This document shows, piece after piece, positions 8,079 to 15,934 of a stretch of 64,000 nucleotides of DNA. The stretch is from the NCBI GenBank assembly GCA_965198855.1, contig CBDAPZ010000002.1, positions 124,001 to 188,000 on the forward strand. The letters are read 5' to 3'. Source of the stretch: BOG-908 sp965198855 (GTDB taxonomy: Bacteria; Pseudomonadota; Alphaproteobacteria; Acetobacterales; Acetobacteraceae). Under the pieces are notes generated by a model. That model ran no database searches. It saw only the letters and a program-made list of their open reading frames with translations, and was not told the DNA's origin. The first letter of the stretch is position 1. Every line of letters starts with the position of its first letter. The translations under genes and the position numbers were made by a program.

Positions 8079-9577
8079 CAGGCGACCTTTCGTATGCTGT
8101 CGTAGCGGCCGCAATCGGCCACGGGCTCGATCTTCAGGCGCAGACCATCCGGCGTGATGATCGAAGGCGGCGTCGGAGGCTGGTGCCGGCGCGCCAGCAC
8201 GGTCAGGATCACGTCACCGCTGGCGAGCCCCGCCGCCAGTGCTTCGGCGCAAGCTTCCTCTACGGCCGACAAGCCATGCGCCAAGACAGCAGCGAGCACT
8301 TTGACGAATTGCTGATCGCCGTCGGCATGCTGCTTCAGCTTCGCGCGCACCTGGGCCAGCGCCGGCGGGAGGGCCCAATCCTTGAACGGTGCGCCATTGC
8401 GCAAGGCGCCCGGCTTACGCACCAGCACCGGCAGATAGTGCCAGGGATCGTAAATGATCTGATACCGGCGGAAGTCGCGCGGATGGTCGGCTACCACTTC
8501 GCCGCCGAGAAGCACCACGATGCGTGCTGCGTGCGATCGCACAAGCACCATCCGGCCAGCCGCCCTGGCGTCAACGCTGTAGCGATTATGGTCGGCCATG
8601 ATCAGGCATGTCGTGGTGGCCCTGACCGCTTTCTCGACAAAACCGTCGAAGGGTCCGCGCAACTCCATCAGGCGCGGCTGCTCTTCCTGGAAAACCTCCC
8701 AGATCGTCCGGTCCTTGAACTCCGGATGCTGGTGGCGCTTCGCATAGGAGATGCACTGATCTGCCAACCAGCCGTTCAGCTCGGCCAGGCTCGAGACTCG
8801 CGGCTTGGGTCGGAACATCTGATCGCGAAGATTGCCGACCTGGTTCTCAACCTGTCCCTTCTCCCAACCTGAAGCAGGAGTACACGCGACAGGATCGACC
8901 AAATGATGTGAGCACATCTGAAGAAAGCGCCGATTATATTGGCGCGCTTTACCCACGAAGATCGCTTCCACGGCGGTCTTCATGTTATCATAAATCCCGC
9001 GCCGACAGATGCCGCCGTAAAACTCGAAGGCTTTGTCGTGCGCGTCGAACACAAGCTCCTGCGTCTCGCGAAAATAGGCGCGCACGAACGGCATGCGGCT
9101 ATGCGACAGCTTCATGTGCGCTGCCTTGATCACCAGCGGCAAACCCTGCAGCGTGATGGTCTCGTGGCTCCAGTCGAACTGGTAGGCTTCGCCGGGGGCA
9201 AAACTCAGCGGCACAAAGGCATGTGTCGGTGTCCGGGCCTGTTCGTCGCGCCAGGATTTGGTGAAACGATGCACGCTGTCATGCGCGCCGTCATATCCAC
9301 GGCCACGCAGTTCCTCGAACAAACGCTGCGTAGAGCGGCGTTCTCGGCGAGCAAGCTTGGCCTCCTTCTCGAGGATCTCGGTGAGAACATCCACCCACGC
9401 ACCGAGCTTGGGCACCGGCTGCACGCCCCGCTCATACTTGAATGCGGTCTTCTGGCTCCGGACCACCTTGCGCACCGTCGCCCGCGAAACGCAGAGCGTC
9501 CGCACGATCTCCTTAATCGGCAGGCGCTGCTCGAAATAGGCGCGCCGGATATCGCCGATCACGTCCACGGACATCAT
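8078..9577 (-). CDS. istA: IS21 transposase IstA
   Basis: A transposase of about 499 residues. It has an N-terminal helix-turn-helix (IKEIVRTLCVSRATVRKVV) and an integrase-core DDE fold with acidic residues in AYQFDWSHE, GIYDNMKTAV and EKGQVENQVGNLR. A C-terminal region follows, with the RYSVDARAAGRMV beta-barrel segment. The start is placed at 9577 because a GGGAGGGG purine tract lies just upstream. The frame runs 17 residues further upstream without similarity. It appears undamaged, so this element may still be active. Confidence 0.92.
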   Translation of the reverse strand: MMSVDVIGDIRRAYFEQRLPIKEIVRTLCVSRATVRKVVRSQKTAFKYERGVQPVPKLGAWVDVLTEILEKEAKLARRERRSTQRLFEELRGRGYDGAHDSVHRFTKSWRDEQARTPTHAFVPLSFAPGEAYQFDWSHETITLQGLPLVIKAAHMKLSHSRMPFVRAYFRETQELVFDAHDKAFEFYGGICRRGIYDNMKTAVEAIFVGKARQYNRRFLQMCSHHLVDPVACTPASGWEKGQVENQVGNLRDQMFRPKPRVSSLAELNGWLADQCISYAKRHQHPEFKDRTIWEVFQEEQPRLMELRGPFDGFVEKAVRATTTCLIMADHNRYSVDARAAGRMVLVRSHAARIVVLLGGEVVADHPRDFRRYQIIYDPWHYLPVLVRKPGALRNGAPFKDWALPPALAQVRAKLKQHADGDQQFVKVLAAVLAHGLSAVEEACAEALAAGLASGDVILTVLARRHQPPTPPSIITPDGLRLKIEPVADCGRYDSIRKVA

Positions 9578-9685
9578 CCCCCAAACCCCTCCCAGGCCAG
9601 ATACGGCCGAAGGGAGGGATGCTGACACACAGAGCCGAGGGGTCGGGATTGGAAGCGAAAACCGCCCTCAGGGGGTCAGTATTGC

Positions 9686-10474
9686 GTGCGATTTCACATG
9701 CTGGACGAATTCCCGGCGTTGGGCCGGCTCGATTTCTTCGAAAGCGCCTTGGCCTTCATGGCCGGTTACGGATTGAAGGCATTCCTGATCGCCCAGTCGC
9801 TGAACCAGATCGAGAAGGCTTATGGCCAGAACAACTCAATTCTCGACAACTGCCATGTGCGGGTCAGTTTCGCCAGCAATGACGAACGCACCGCCAAGCG
9901 CGTGTCCGACGCGCTCGGCACGGCGACGGAAATCCGCGACGCCAAAAACTACGCTGGCCACCGCCTCAGCCCATGGCTCGGCCATTTGATGGTATCGCGC
10001 CAGGAGACCGCCCGACCGCTGCTGACCCCGGGCGAGGTGATGCAGCTTCCGCATGATGACGAGCTGGTGCTGGTCTCCGGCTGCCATCCTATCCGCGCTA
10101 AGAAGGCGCGCTATTTCGAGGATCACCAGCTACAGGCGCGCATCCTTCCGCCGCCGCCGCCGTTCGCGGAGGGAAGGTCGGCGGACGGAAACGCCGACAA
10201 GCCAATTCCGGCGGCCAAAGATGATTGGCAGGGCGCCGTCGTCGCGCCGCCATCGACCGGCACCGAAGACCCCGCCAATGCCGGCATCCGCCGCGAGCCC
10301 GAATTGCCCGAGCACGAGGACACCATCATCGCACCAAGAAAGCCCGCCCAGGAGTTCGACCTCACGGATGACGAAGCCGACGACGACGCCCAGCGGGTCC
10401 GAGTCTTGCAGCGCCAGGTGCGCGTGACCGCCCGGCAGGTGTCGCTCGATCCCGCCGACGACATGGGCCTATGA
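9686..10474 (+). pseudogene. traG: Type IV coupling protein TraG (VirD4-like), 5' truncated
   Basis: This is the C-terminal ~260 residues of the coupling ATPase that brings the relaxase-DNA complex to the secretion channel. The frame opens at the Walker B region (MLDEFPALGRLDFFESAL) and continues with GYGLKAFLIAQSLNQIEKAYG, SDALGTATEIRDAKNYAG and PLLTPGEVMQLP, followed by an acidic tail. Walker A and the N-terminal membrane segments are missing: the IS21 end lies immediately upstream at 9685. Its TGA overlaps the next gene. Without the nucleotide-binding half it cannot function. Confidence 0.9.
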
Positions 10475-10911
10475 CCGCCATGCGCACCAAGCACACGTTC
10501 CGCCTGCCGCCCGATCTCGCCGGCAAACTCGCCGACTATGCGGCGCGCAAGCGCGTGCCGCAGGCGCTGATCGTGGAGGCGGCGCTCGCCTCGCATCTGT
10601 CTCCGGACGGCGCCGACCGGCTGGAAGCCGCGCTGGCCCGGCGGCTTGACCGCATGAGCCGGCACCTGGAGCGGATTGAGCGCCACGTCGATATCTCCAA
10701 CGAGGCGCTAGCGGTGTTCGTCCGCTTCTGGCTTACCAGCACACCGGCGCTGCCGGACGCCGCCTTGGCCGCTGCCCTGACAAAGGGCCGCGAGCGATAC
10801 GAAGGGTTTGTCGAGGCGCTTGGACGACGTCTGGCCCGCGGACGAAGGCTGGCAGATGAGATCAGCCGAGACATAGATGCAGAAGCACCTAGTAACGGCC
10901 AAACTCAATGA
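10471..10911 (+). CDS. CopG/ribbon-helix-helix family regulator
   Basis: A 146-residue protein starting with an ATGA overlap onto traG. Residues 5-45 (HTFRLPPDLAGKLADYAARKRVPQALIVEAAL) fit a ribbon-helix-helix DNA-binding fold. The rest is helical and rich in Arg and Ala. A protein of this type commonly sits between traG and trbB in alphaproteobacterial elements and is annotated as CopG family. Here it is separated from trbB by 3.4 kb of inserted cargo. It probably regulates the transfer operon, which is inference from position. Confidence 0.8.
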   Translation: MTAMRTKHTFRLPPDLAGKLADYAARKRVPQALIVEAALASHLSPDGADRLEAALARRLDRMSRHLERIERHVDISNEALAVFVRFWLTSTPALPDAALAAALTKGRERYEGFVEALGRRLARGRRLADEISRDIDAEAPSNGQTQ

Positions 10912-11220
10912 ACGTGCCACCCAAAGCGTCGAGCCGAGTGGCAACCAATGGCCGGAAGCGGAAAGACTGCCTTTGGGTGTGTAGGCGACAAGCCGGACAT
11001 AACCTAAAGCGATGCTGGTCGTTCAGAAACGACATTCGACAAGACGCACATCTTTGCACCCTTGCCTTACAGTATTGGCCATCCATGCTTGCCGAAGCAG
11101 GCTGTATGATGCCTCGACGAAGGCTCCTAGACGTGTATACAAGATCGCTCAATCGAGAGAACGCAGTCGGAAAGCTATCACGGCTCATCAGAAATGAAAT
11201 TTAGTTAGGAGTTTGGACCC
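10912..11220. other. Leader region of the SIR2-NTPase gene
   Basis: About 310 bases without a convincing gene. The base composition drops in GC from about 10980 onward, marking the edge of the cargo insertion. A TTAGGAG ribosome-binding site lies nine bases before the GTG start at 11221. No clear promoter hexamers could be fixed. Confidence 0.5.
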
Positions 11221-13665
11221 GTGGATTGCAGCTCATCTGATGAGTTTCAAATGCGTTTCAACCTAGCTCGAAACGGCGGCGGCATCCTATTCTGCGGTGC
11301 CGGGTTTTCTGCGGATTGTCTGAATTTTAAGCCGGATGAAACACTCGGCACTGGCGCACAGCTGTTAGATATCTTCAATACCGAACTCCATCAGGATCCG
11401 CCATACAGGGGACTGCAAAACGCCGCCGATGCTCTACAGGACAAGATTGCCGACAACGGCATGATGTCACTCCTGAAAGAGCGATTTACCGTTTCCGACG
11501 TAACCTCCGATATGGCCGATCTGTTACGCTACCCCTGGCAAACGGTCTACACGACTAATTACGATAATGCGCTCGAAATTGCGGCTCAGGCCGCACACAA
11601 ACAGGCCGAACCCCTCAACAACACCGACGATCCCAGCACAACCACGCCAACTCTTCCAATCATCCATCTGCACGGCTACGTGCAGAAATGGAACATACGT
11701 AACTTTCGTGAAAGCTGTGTGCTCGGTGCCGAAAGCTACCTAAAGCTTACCCATGTAAAGAAGTGGCTCAACCGCTTTCGGCGTGACATCGATCAAGCCC
11801 AGATCGTGGTCTTCGTCGGGTTCAATGCCGGCGATTTCCACCTCAACCAAGCGATTAATGACCTGACCGGCTTGCGCGAAAAGGCCTTCTTCATCAATCG
11901 CCCGACCGCCCAAGCGGACCCCGATGTCACCGCCGCTCAAAGGCGGCTCGGCACGCCGCTTTTCACCGGCCGGGCTGGACTTGCCACCACCATCAAGGGG
12001 CTTTTGGCCAAAGATGCGCCGAAAGCGCCACGCCTTGCCAGTTTCGCGAAATACACGCCTCCAGATCCCGCAGCAACGGTTCCCACGAAAGAGCAGATCG
12101 AAGATTTATTTCTCTATGGCAAGGTCGAACCCTCGCAACTCGCGCGAGATGCATTCAACGACGTATCCGAGTACCACATACGGCGCAGCGCCATACAGGA
12201 GACTTTGGACGCTATCGCAGGTGATACCAGGATTGTGCTTTTTGACGGCTACGCCTGTGATGGCAAATCCCTACTAACAAACGATCTTGCCTATCACCTG
12301 TCAGGGGCAAGACTGGTCTACCAGATACGCCAAGCCTATGAGAGCATACTTAATGAGATCGCAGACATCCTTCATCATACGCCGAACGCCGCACTAATTA
12401 TAGAGAATTGCTTTGATATGCCAGCCGAAAGACTTGCGAGCGTCGCGCGTCAGTTTGATGGTCGGGATGGCATTCTGATCCTAACAAGCCGGGCCGTGGC
12501 GGCCGATGCCAGCCCTGCTAGCCTCACGTTGCTCCAAGGCCTCCGCAGTTTCCGGAGAGTGCCCCTTACCCGTCTCAACAAGGACGAAGCACGTGTTCTA
12601 AGCAACCTCGCTGATCAGATCGCCGGGTGGCGCGATTTTCATGGGCTTGATCAAGGTGCGCGTCTTCGATTTGTTGAGAGCACCTGCGAGGCAAGCCTGC
12701 CGCATTTCCTCCTGCGGCTGCTCCAGTCGGAATACGTCGCCAATCGATACCGAGAAGAATTCAACAAGCTATCATTCAGCCAGACCGAACGTGAAGCGAT
12801 CATCATCGCGCTTTATATCACCCATATTGGCGAGAATGCACCGGTTGCCTTCCTCAGCAATGTGATGCAGGTGGACTACGGTGCCATCATCGACGGGGTG
12901 AATGCTAGGGCCGGAAATGACGCTTTCCGCCTTGTGCGCCGGGTCGGTGGGATCATCCAGACCGTACCTTCAATCGGGGCCAAGAGCATCCTGCAAAACC
13001 TGTTCGACGATGCTACAATCGTCAACGCCGTCGTTTCTTTGTTGAAGTATCTTGCAGTGGGCTATCGCGAGCCTTTCGAACAGCGCATTTTCACTCAGTT
13101 GATGCGCTTTACTATTCTTTCCGAGGTTGTCAGCGACAGAGGCGCAATCGACTCGTTCTTTGAACATAACAAGCAGGAACAGCAAATCAGGCGAATGCCG
13201 CTTTTCTGGCTACAATGGCATATGGCCAAATGCGCGTCCGGGGAGATCGCAGATGCAGAAACATTTCTCAAACAGGGATACCACGAGGCGGACGAATATG
13301 AACGCCGCACCGGAACGACTTTCGACCGTCGCCAACTCAACGATCGACGCGCAAAATTCCTCATGTTGCGAGCAAAAGGAATCGCCAGCCGTGGCGGCAA
13401 TCTATTCCAAGACTTTAAAGAAGCAATTGAACTCACGGGTAAGATCCTGCGCCAAAACGACCCGCAGCACTATCCTTTCGAGACTCTTGCGCAGATCGCC
13501 CAAACGTACAACATGGTGGGTCACCTCTTGAACGATAGTCTCAAGGCGTTGATCAATAGCTCGCTAGATCAGCTCATAATCTATGCCCGCAAACGAATCG
13601 GGGCGGTCGCTTCAGGATATCAGAGGGAGAAAGCCGAATGGGCGCTCAACAATGTTGGCTTATGA
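11221..13665 (+). CDS. SIR2-domain plus P-loop NTPase protein, putative anti-phage defence
   Basis: An 814-residue two-part protein with a GTG start preceded by TAGGAG. Residues 20-260 are a SIR2 domain with the NAD-site motifs intact: CGAGFS (26-30), TTNYDN (Asn113) and HLHGY (His151), then VFVGFNAGD. From about residue 335 there is a P-loop NTPase: GYACDGKS (Lys349, a full GxxxxGKS), ALIIEN as Walker B (Glu395) and ILILTSR as a STAND/AAA sensor. A helical, repeat-like C-terminal third follows. This architecture matches SIR2-STAND (AVAST type V-like) defence proteins, in which a recognised phage protein triggers NAD depletion. It sits as cargo between copG and trbB and is noticeably more AT-rich than the trb genes. 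Exact family assignment would need a profile search. Confidence 0.75.
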   Translation: MDCSSSDEFQMRFNLARNGGGILFCGAGFSADCLNFKPDETLGTGAQLLDIFNTELHQDPPYRGLQNAADALQDKIADNGMMSLLKERFTVSDVTSDMADLLRYPWQTVYTTNYDNALEIAAQAAHKQAEPLNNTDDPSTTTPTLPIIHLHGYVQKWNIRNFRESCVLGAESYLKLTHVKKWLNRFRRDIDQAQIVVFVGFNAGDFHLNQAINDLTGLREKAFFINRPTAQADPDVTAAQRRLGTPLFTGRAGLATTIKGLLAKDAPKAPRLASFAKYTPPDPAATVPTKEQIEDLFLYGKVEPSQLARDAFNDVSEYHIRRSAIQETLDAIAGDTRIVLFDGYACDGKSLLTNDLAYHLSGARLVYQIRQAYESILNEIADILHHTPNAALIIENCFDMPAERLASVARQFDGRDGILILTSRAVAADASPASLTLLQGLRSFRRVPLTRLNKDEARVLSNLADQIAGWRDFHGLDQGARLRFVESTCEASLPHFLLRLLQSEYVANRYREEFNKLSFSQTEREAIIIALYITHIGENAPVAFLSNVMQVDYGAIIDGVNARAGNDAFRLVRRVGGIIQTVPSIGAKSILQNLFDDATIVNAVVSLLKYLAVGYREPFEQRIFTQLMRFTILSEVVSDRGAIDSFFEHNKQEQQIRRMPLFWLQWHMAKCASGEIADAETFLKQGYHEADEYERRTGTTFDRRQLNDRRAKFLMLRAKGIASRGGNLFQDFKEAIELTGKILRQNDPQHYPFETLAQIAQTYNMVGHLLNDSLKALINSSLDQLIIYARKRIGAVASGYQREKAEWALNNVGL

Positions 13666-13859
13666 TTTTGAGAGAGCGAATGTGAACTGCCACGAGGTTT
13701 TGTCTTCATCTGCGACTGGCGTCCGCTCAACGGTAATCCAAGATCTGCTTTGAGTCGGTTTACGTTGAAGTCTGCCTAGAACCAGCCCCCCACGAAGCGG
13801 GCCTTCGCGTTAGATGCAGCGACCAGTTGCTTACCGCCCTTCTCCGCGTCCTTGTGAGA

Positions 13860-14081
13860 TTAGAGCGGCGTGCGTCAAACGCCCGATGGTTGTTCCTGCC
13901 GTAATACTCTCCCGACCTGAACCCGATTGAGATGGCCTTCTCCAAACTCAAAGTTCACCTGCGCAGGATGGTCGCACGCACGACCAGCGCGCTGTTCACA
14001 GCGCTGGGCGACATCGGCGCCATGTTCACGCCCGACGGGTGCAGCGACTTCTTCAATGCGGCTGGCTATGCGTCGGCATAA
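13860..14081 (+). pseudogene. IS630-family transposase, 3' remnant
   Basis: From 13887 the frame reads WLFLP, then a TAA, then YSPDLNPIEMAFSKLKVHLRR and a tail to TAA at 14079-14081. PYSPDLNPIE is the diagnostic C-terminal catalytic segment of IS630/Tc1 DDE transposases. The in-frame TAA replaces the expected proline codon and everything upstream is gone. The scrap marks one side of the cargo insertion between copG and trbB. Confidence 0.8.
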
Positions 14082-14370
14082 CGCACGCAGCTCTAGCAAG
14101 ATGTCCGCTATGGAGACATGCAAGTTCAATCCGAAACGTCCGACATGGGCGCCTTACAGTCATAGCCCGGTTCTGCGTGGCCAATCCACCACCCAAGCGT
14201 GATGCACAAGAAACTGACCGCAGCAGCTGCGTCAATTCCTTGCGTATGTCTTTCTATCCCAGGCCCCCACGTCACCATCAAGCTTGTTGCCTTCACCCAT
14301 TTCCCGCTCTTCCTAATCAACCCCGTTTGATCCATCCGCCTCCGCGTGAGGCGATTTCACGGGGTTCGTT
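14082..14370. other. Spacer between IS630 scrap and trbB
   Basis: Roughly 290 bases with no recognisable gene. The trb operon must be transcribed either from a promoter here or by read-through across the cargo. No convincing hexamers or operator could be picked by eye. Confidence 0.4.
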
Positions 14371-15336
14371 GTGGCGGCAGTCTTTTTTCGGTCGGAAGCT
14401 TTCGCCCGTGGCGCGCGCATGCTGCGCACCGCGCTCGGGCCGTCGATCGCGGCATATCTCGAAGATCCCAGCATCGTCGAGGTGATGCTCAACCCCGATG
14501 GCTGGCTCTGGATCGACCGGCTGTCGGGAGGACTGGAAGACACGGGGTGTCGGGTCACGCCCGCCGATGCCGAACGGATCGTGCGTCTGGTTGCCCACCA
14601 TGTCGGCGTCGAGGTCCATGCCGGATCGCCCCGCGTTTCCGCCGAGCTGCCGGAAAGCGGGGAGCGGTTCGAGGGGCTCGTGCCGCCGGTGGTGGCCGCG
14701 CCCTGTTTTGCCATCCGCCGCCCAGCCGTCGCGGTGTTCACCCTCGCCGATTATGTCGAGGCCGGCATCATGACCGGCGGCGAGGCCGAGTTGCTGCGGA
14801 TCGCCGTCGCCGCGCGCAAAAACATCCTCGTCGCCGGCGGCACCTCGACCGGCAAGACCACGCTGGTCAATGCACTGCTGGCCGAGGTCGCCAAGACCGG
14901 CGATCGCGTGGTGCTGATCGAGGATACGCGCGAGCTGCAATGCGCCGCGCCCAATCTCGTTTCGCTCCGCACCAAGGAAGGTGCTGCCTCGCTCTCAGAT
15001 CTCGTCCGCTCCTCGCTGCGGCTGCGGCCCGACCGCATCCCCATCGGCGAGGTACGCGGCGCCGAGGCGCTTGATCTCCTCAAAGCCTGGGGCACCGGCC
15101 ATCCCGGCGGCGTCGGCACGCTGCACGCCGGCTCCGCCATCGGCGCGCTGCGCCGGCTGGAGCAGCTCATCCAGGAAGCCGTCGTCACCGTGCCCCGCGC
15201 GCTGATCGCCGAGACCATCGACGTGATCGCGGTCCTGTCCGGGCGCGGCGCCGCCCGCCGCCTCGCCGAACTCGCCGCCGTCGGGGACCTCGGTCCCGAC
15301 GGCGATTACGTCCTCACCCCAGCAGGAGAGCCTTGA
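14371..15336 (+). CDS. trbB: Conjugal transfer ATPase TrbB (VirB11-like)
   Basis: A hexameric traffic ATPase at the cytoplasmic base of the mating channel. The 321-residue frame (GTG at 14371; an internal ATG at 14419 is a possible alternative) has EVMLNPDGWLWIDRL near the start, Walker A GGTSTGKTT, an Asp box LIEDTRELQC, Walker B-like RPDRIPIGEVRGAEA and a His box GHPGGVGTLHAGS. It opens the trb block and overlaps trbC by ATGA. Length and motifs are normal. Confidence 0.93.
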   Translation: MAAVFFRSEAFARGARMLRTALGPSIAAYLEDPSIVEVMLNPDGWLWIDRLSGGLEDTGCRVTPADAERIVRLVAHHVGVEVHAGSPRVSAELPESGERFEGLVPPVVAAPCFAIRRPAVAVFTLADYVEAGIMTGGEAELLRIAVAARKNILVAGGTSTGKTTLVNALLAEVAKTGDRVVLIEDTRELQCAAPNLVSLRTKEGAASLSDLVRSSLRLRPDRIPIGEVRGAEALDLLKAWGTGHPGGVGTLHAGSAIGALRRLEQLIQEAVVTVPRALIAETIDVIAVLSGRGAARRLAELAAVGDLGPDGDYVLTPAGEP

Positions 15337-15656
15337 TGCTGAACCGTGTCCGCGAACGCTTGGCCACAGCGTCCGCCTTCGCCTTCTTCGCCCTCGCCAC
15401 AGCGCCGGCCTATGCCGCCGGTTCCAACATGCCGTGGGAGCAGCCGCTGACCCAGATCCTGGATTCGATCCAGGGGCCGGTCGCCAAAGTGGTGTCCGTC
15501 ATCGTCATTATCACCACCGGCCTGACGCTGGCGTTTGGCGAGACCTCCGGTGGCTTCCGGCGGCTGATACAGATCGTCTTCGGCCTCAGCATCGCCTTCG
15601 CGGCCTCCAGCTTCTTCCTGACCTTCTTCCAGTTCGGCGGCGGGGCGCTGATCTGA
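15333..15656 (+). CDS. trbC: Conjugal transfer pilin-like protein TrbC (VirB2-like)
   Basis: A 107-residue protein with an N-terminal signal region (ASAFAFFALATAPAYAAG) and two hydrophobic segments (VVSVIVIITTGLTLAFG and IQIVFGLSIAFAASSFFLTFF). This matches the VirB2/TrbC pilin family, whose members are processed and assembled into the conjugative pilus. It starts inside the trbB stop and its own TGA overlaps the trbD ATG. Confidence 0.92.
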   Translation: MMLNRVRERLATASAFAFFALATAPAYAAGSNMPWEQPLTQILDSIQGPVAKVVSVIVIITTGLTLAFGETSGGFRRLIQIVFGLSIAFAASSFFLTFFQFGGGALI

Positions 15657-15925
15657 TGGATCACGCCGAACCGATCGCCGGGTTCTACGCGCCAGTCCAT
15701 CGCGCGCTCACCGAGCCGATCCTTTTGGGCGGCGCGCCGCGCGCGGTTGCGATCCTGAATGGCACGCTCGCCGCCGCCGTGGGCTTGGGATTGCGGCTCT
15801 GGATCGTGGGCGGCGCCATCTGGCTGATCGGCCATCTGGCCGCCGTCTGGGCCGCCAAGCGCGACCCGGCCTTCGTCGATGTCGTGCGGCGGCACCTGCG
15901 TTACCCGCAGCATCTGGTGGCGTGA
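15656..15925 (+). CDS. trbD: Conjugal transfer protein TrbD (VirB3-like)
   Basis: An 89-residue inner-membrane protein starting at ATG 15656, overlapping the trbC stop (TGATG). The N-terminus is GFYAPVHRALTEPILLGGAPR, typical of TrbD, and is followed by a hydrophobic hairpin (NGTLAAAVGLGLRLWIVGGAIWLIGHL) and a basic end. TrbD/VirB3 associates with the TrbE/VirB4 ATPase. The longer same-frame ORF that begins within trbC is not real. Confidence 0.88.
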   Translation: MDHAEPIAGFYAPVHRALTEPILLGGAPRAVAILNGTLAAAVGLGLRLWIVGGAIWLIGHLAAVWAAKRDPAFVDVVRRHLRYPQHLVA

Positions 15926-15934
15926 GGGCGCGCC

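Larger units (their letters stand above)
7169..9685 (-). mobile_element. IS21-family element (istA-istB)
   Basis: The two-gene istA/istB layout has matching ends. From 7169 the left end reads GCAAccgcGACCCCC, and the reverse complement from 9685 reads GCAAtactGACCCCC. Further CGACCCC-type repeats lie just inside both ends, as is usual for IS21. No clear target duplication is seen, because the left flank is an IS66 element and the right flank is traG. The element interrupts the conjugation operon, leaving only the 3' part of traG. Confidence 0.8.
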
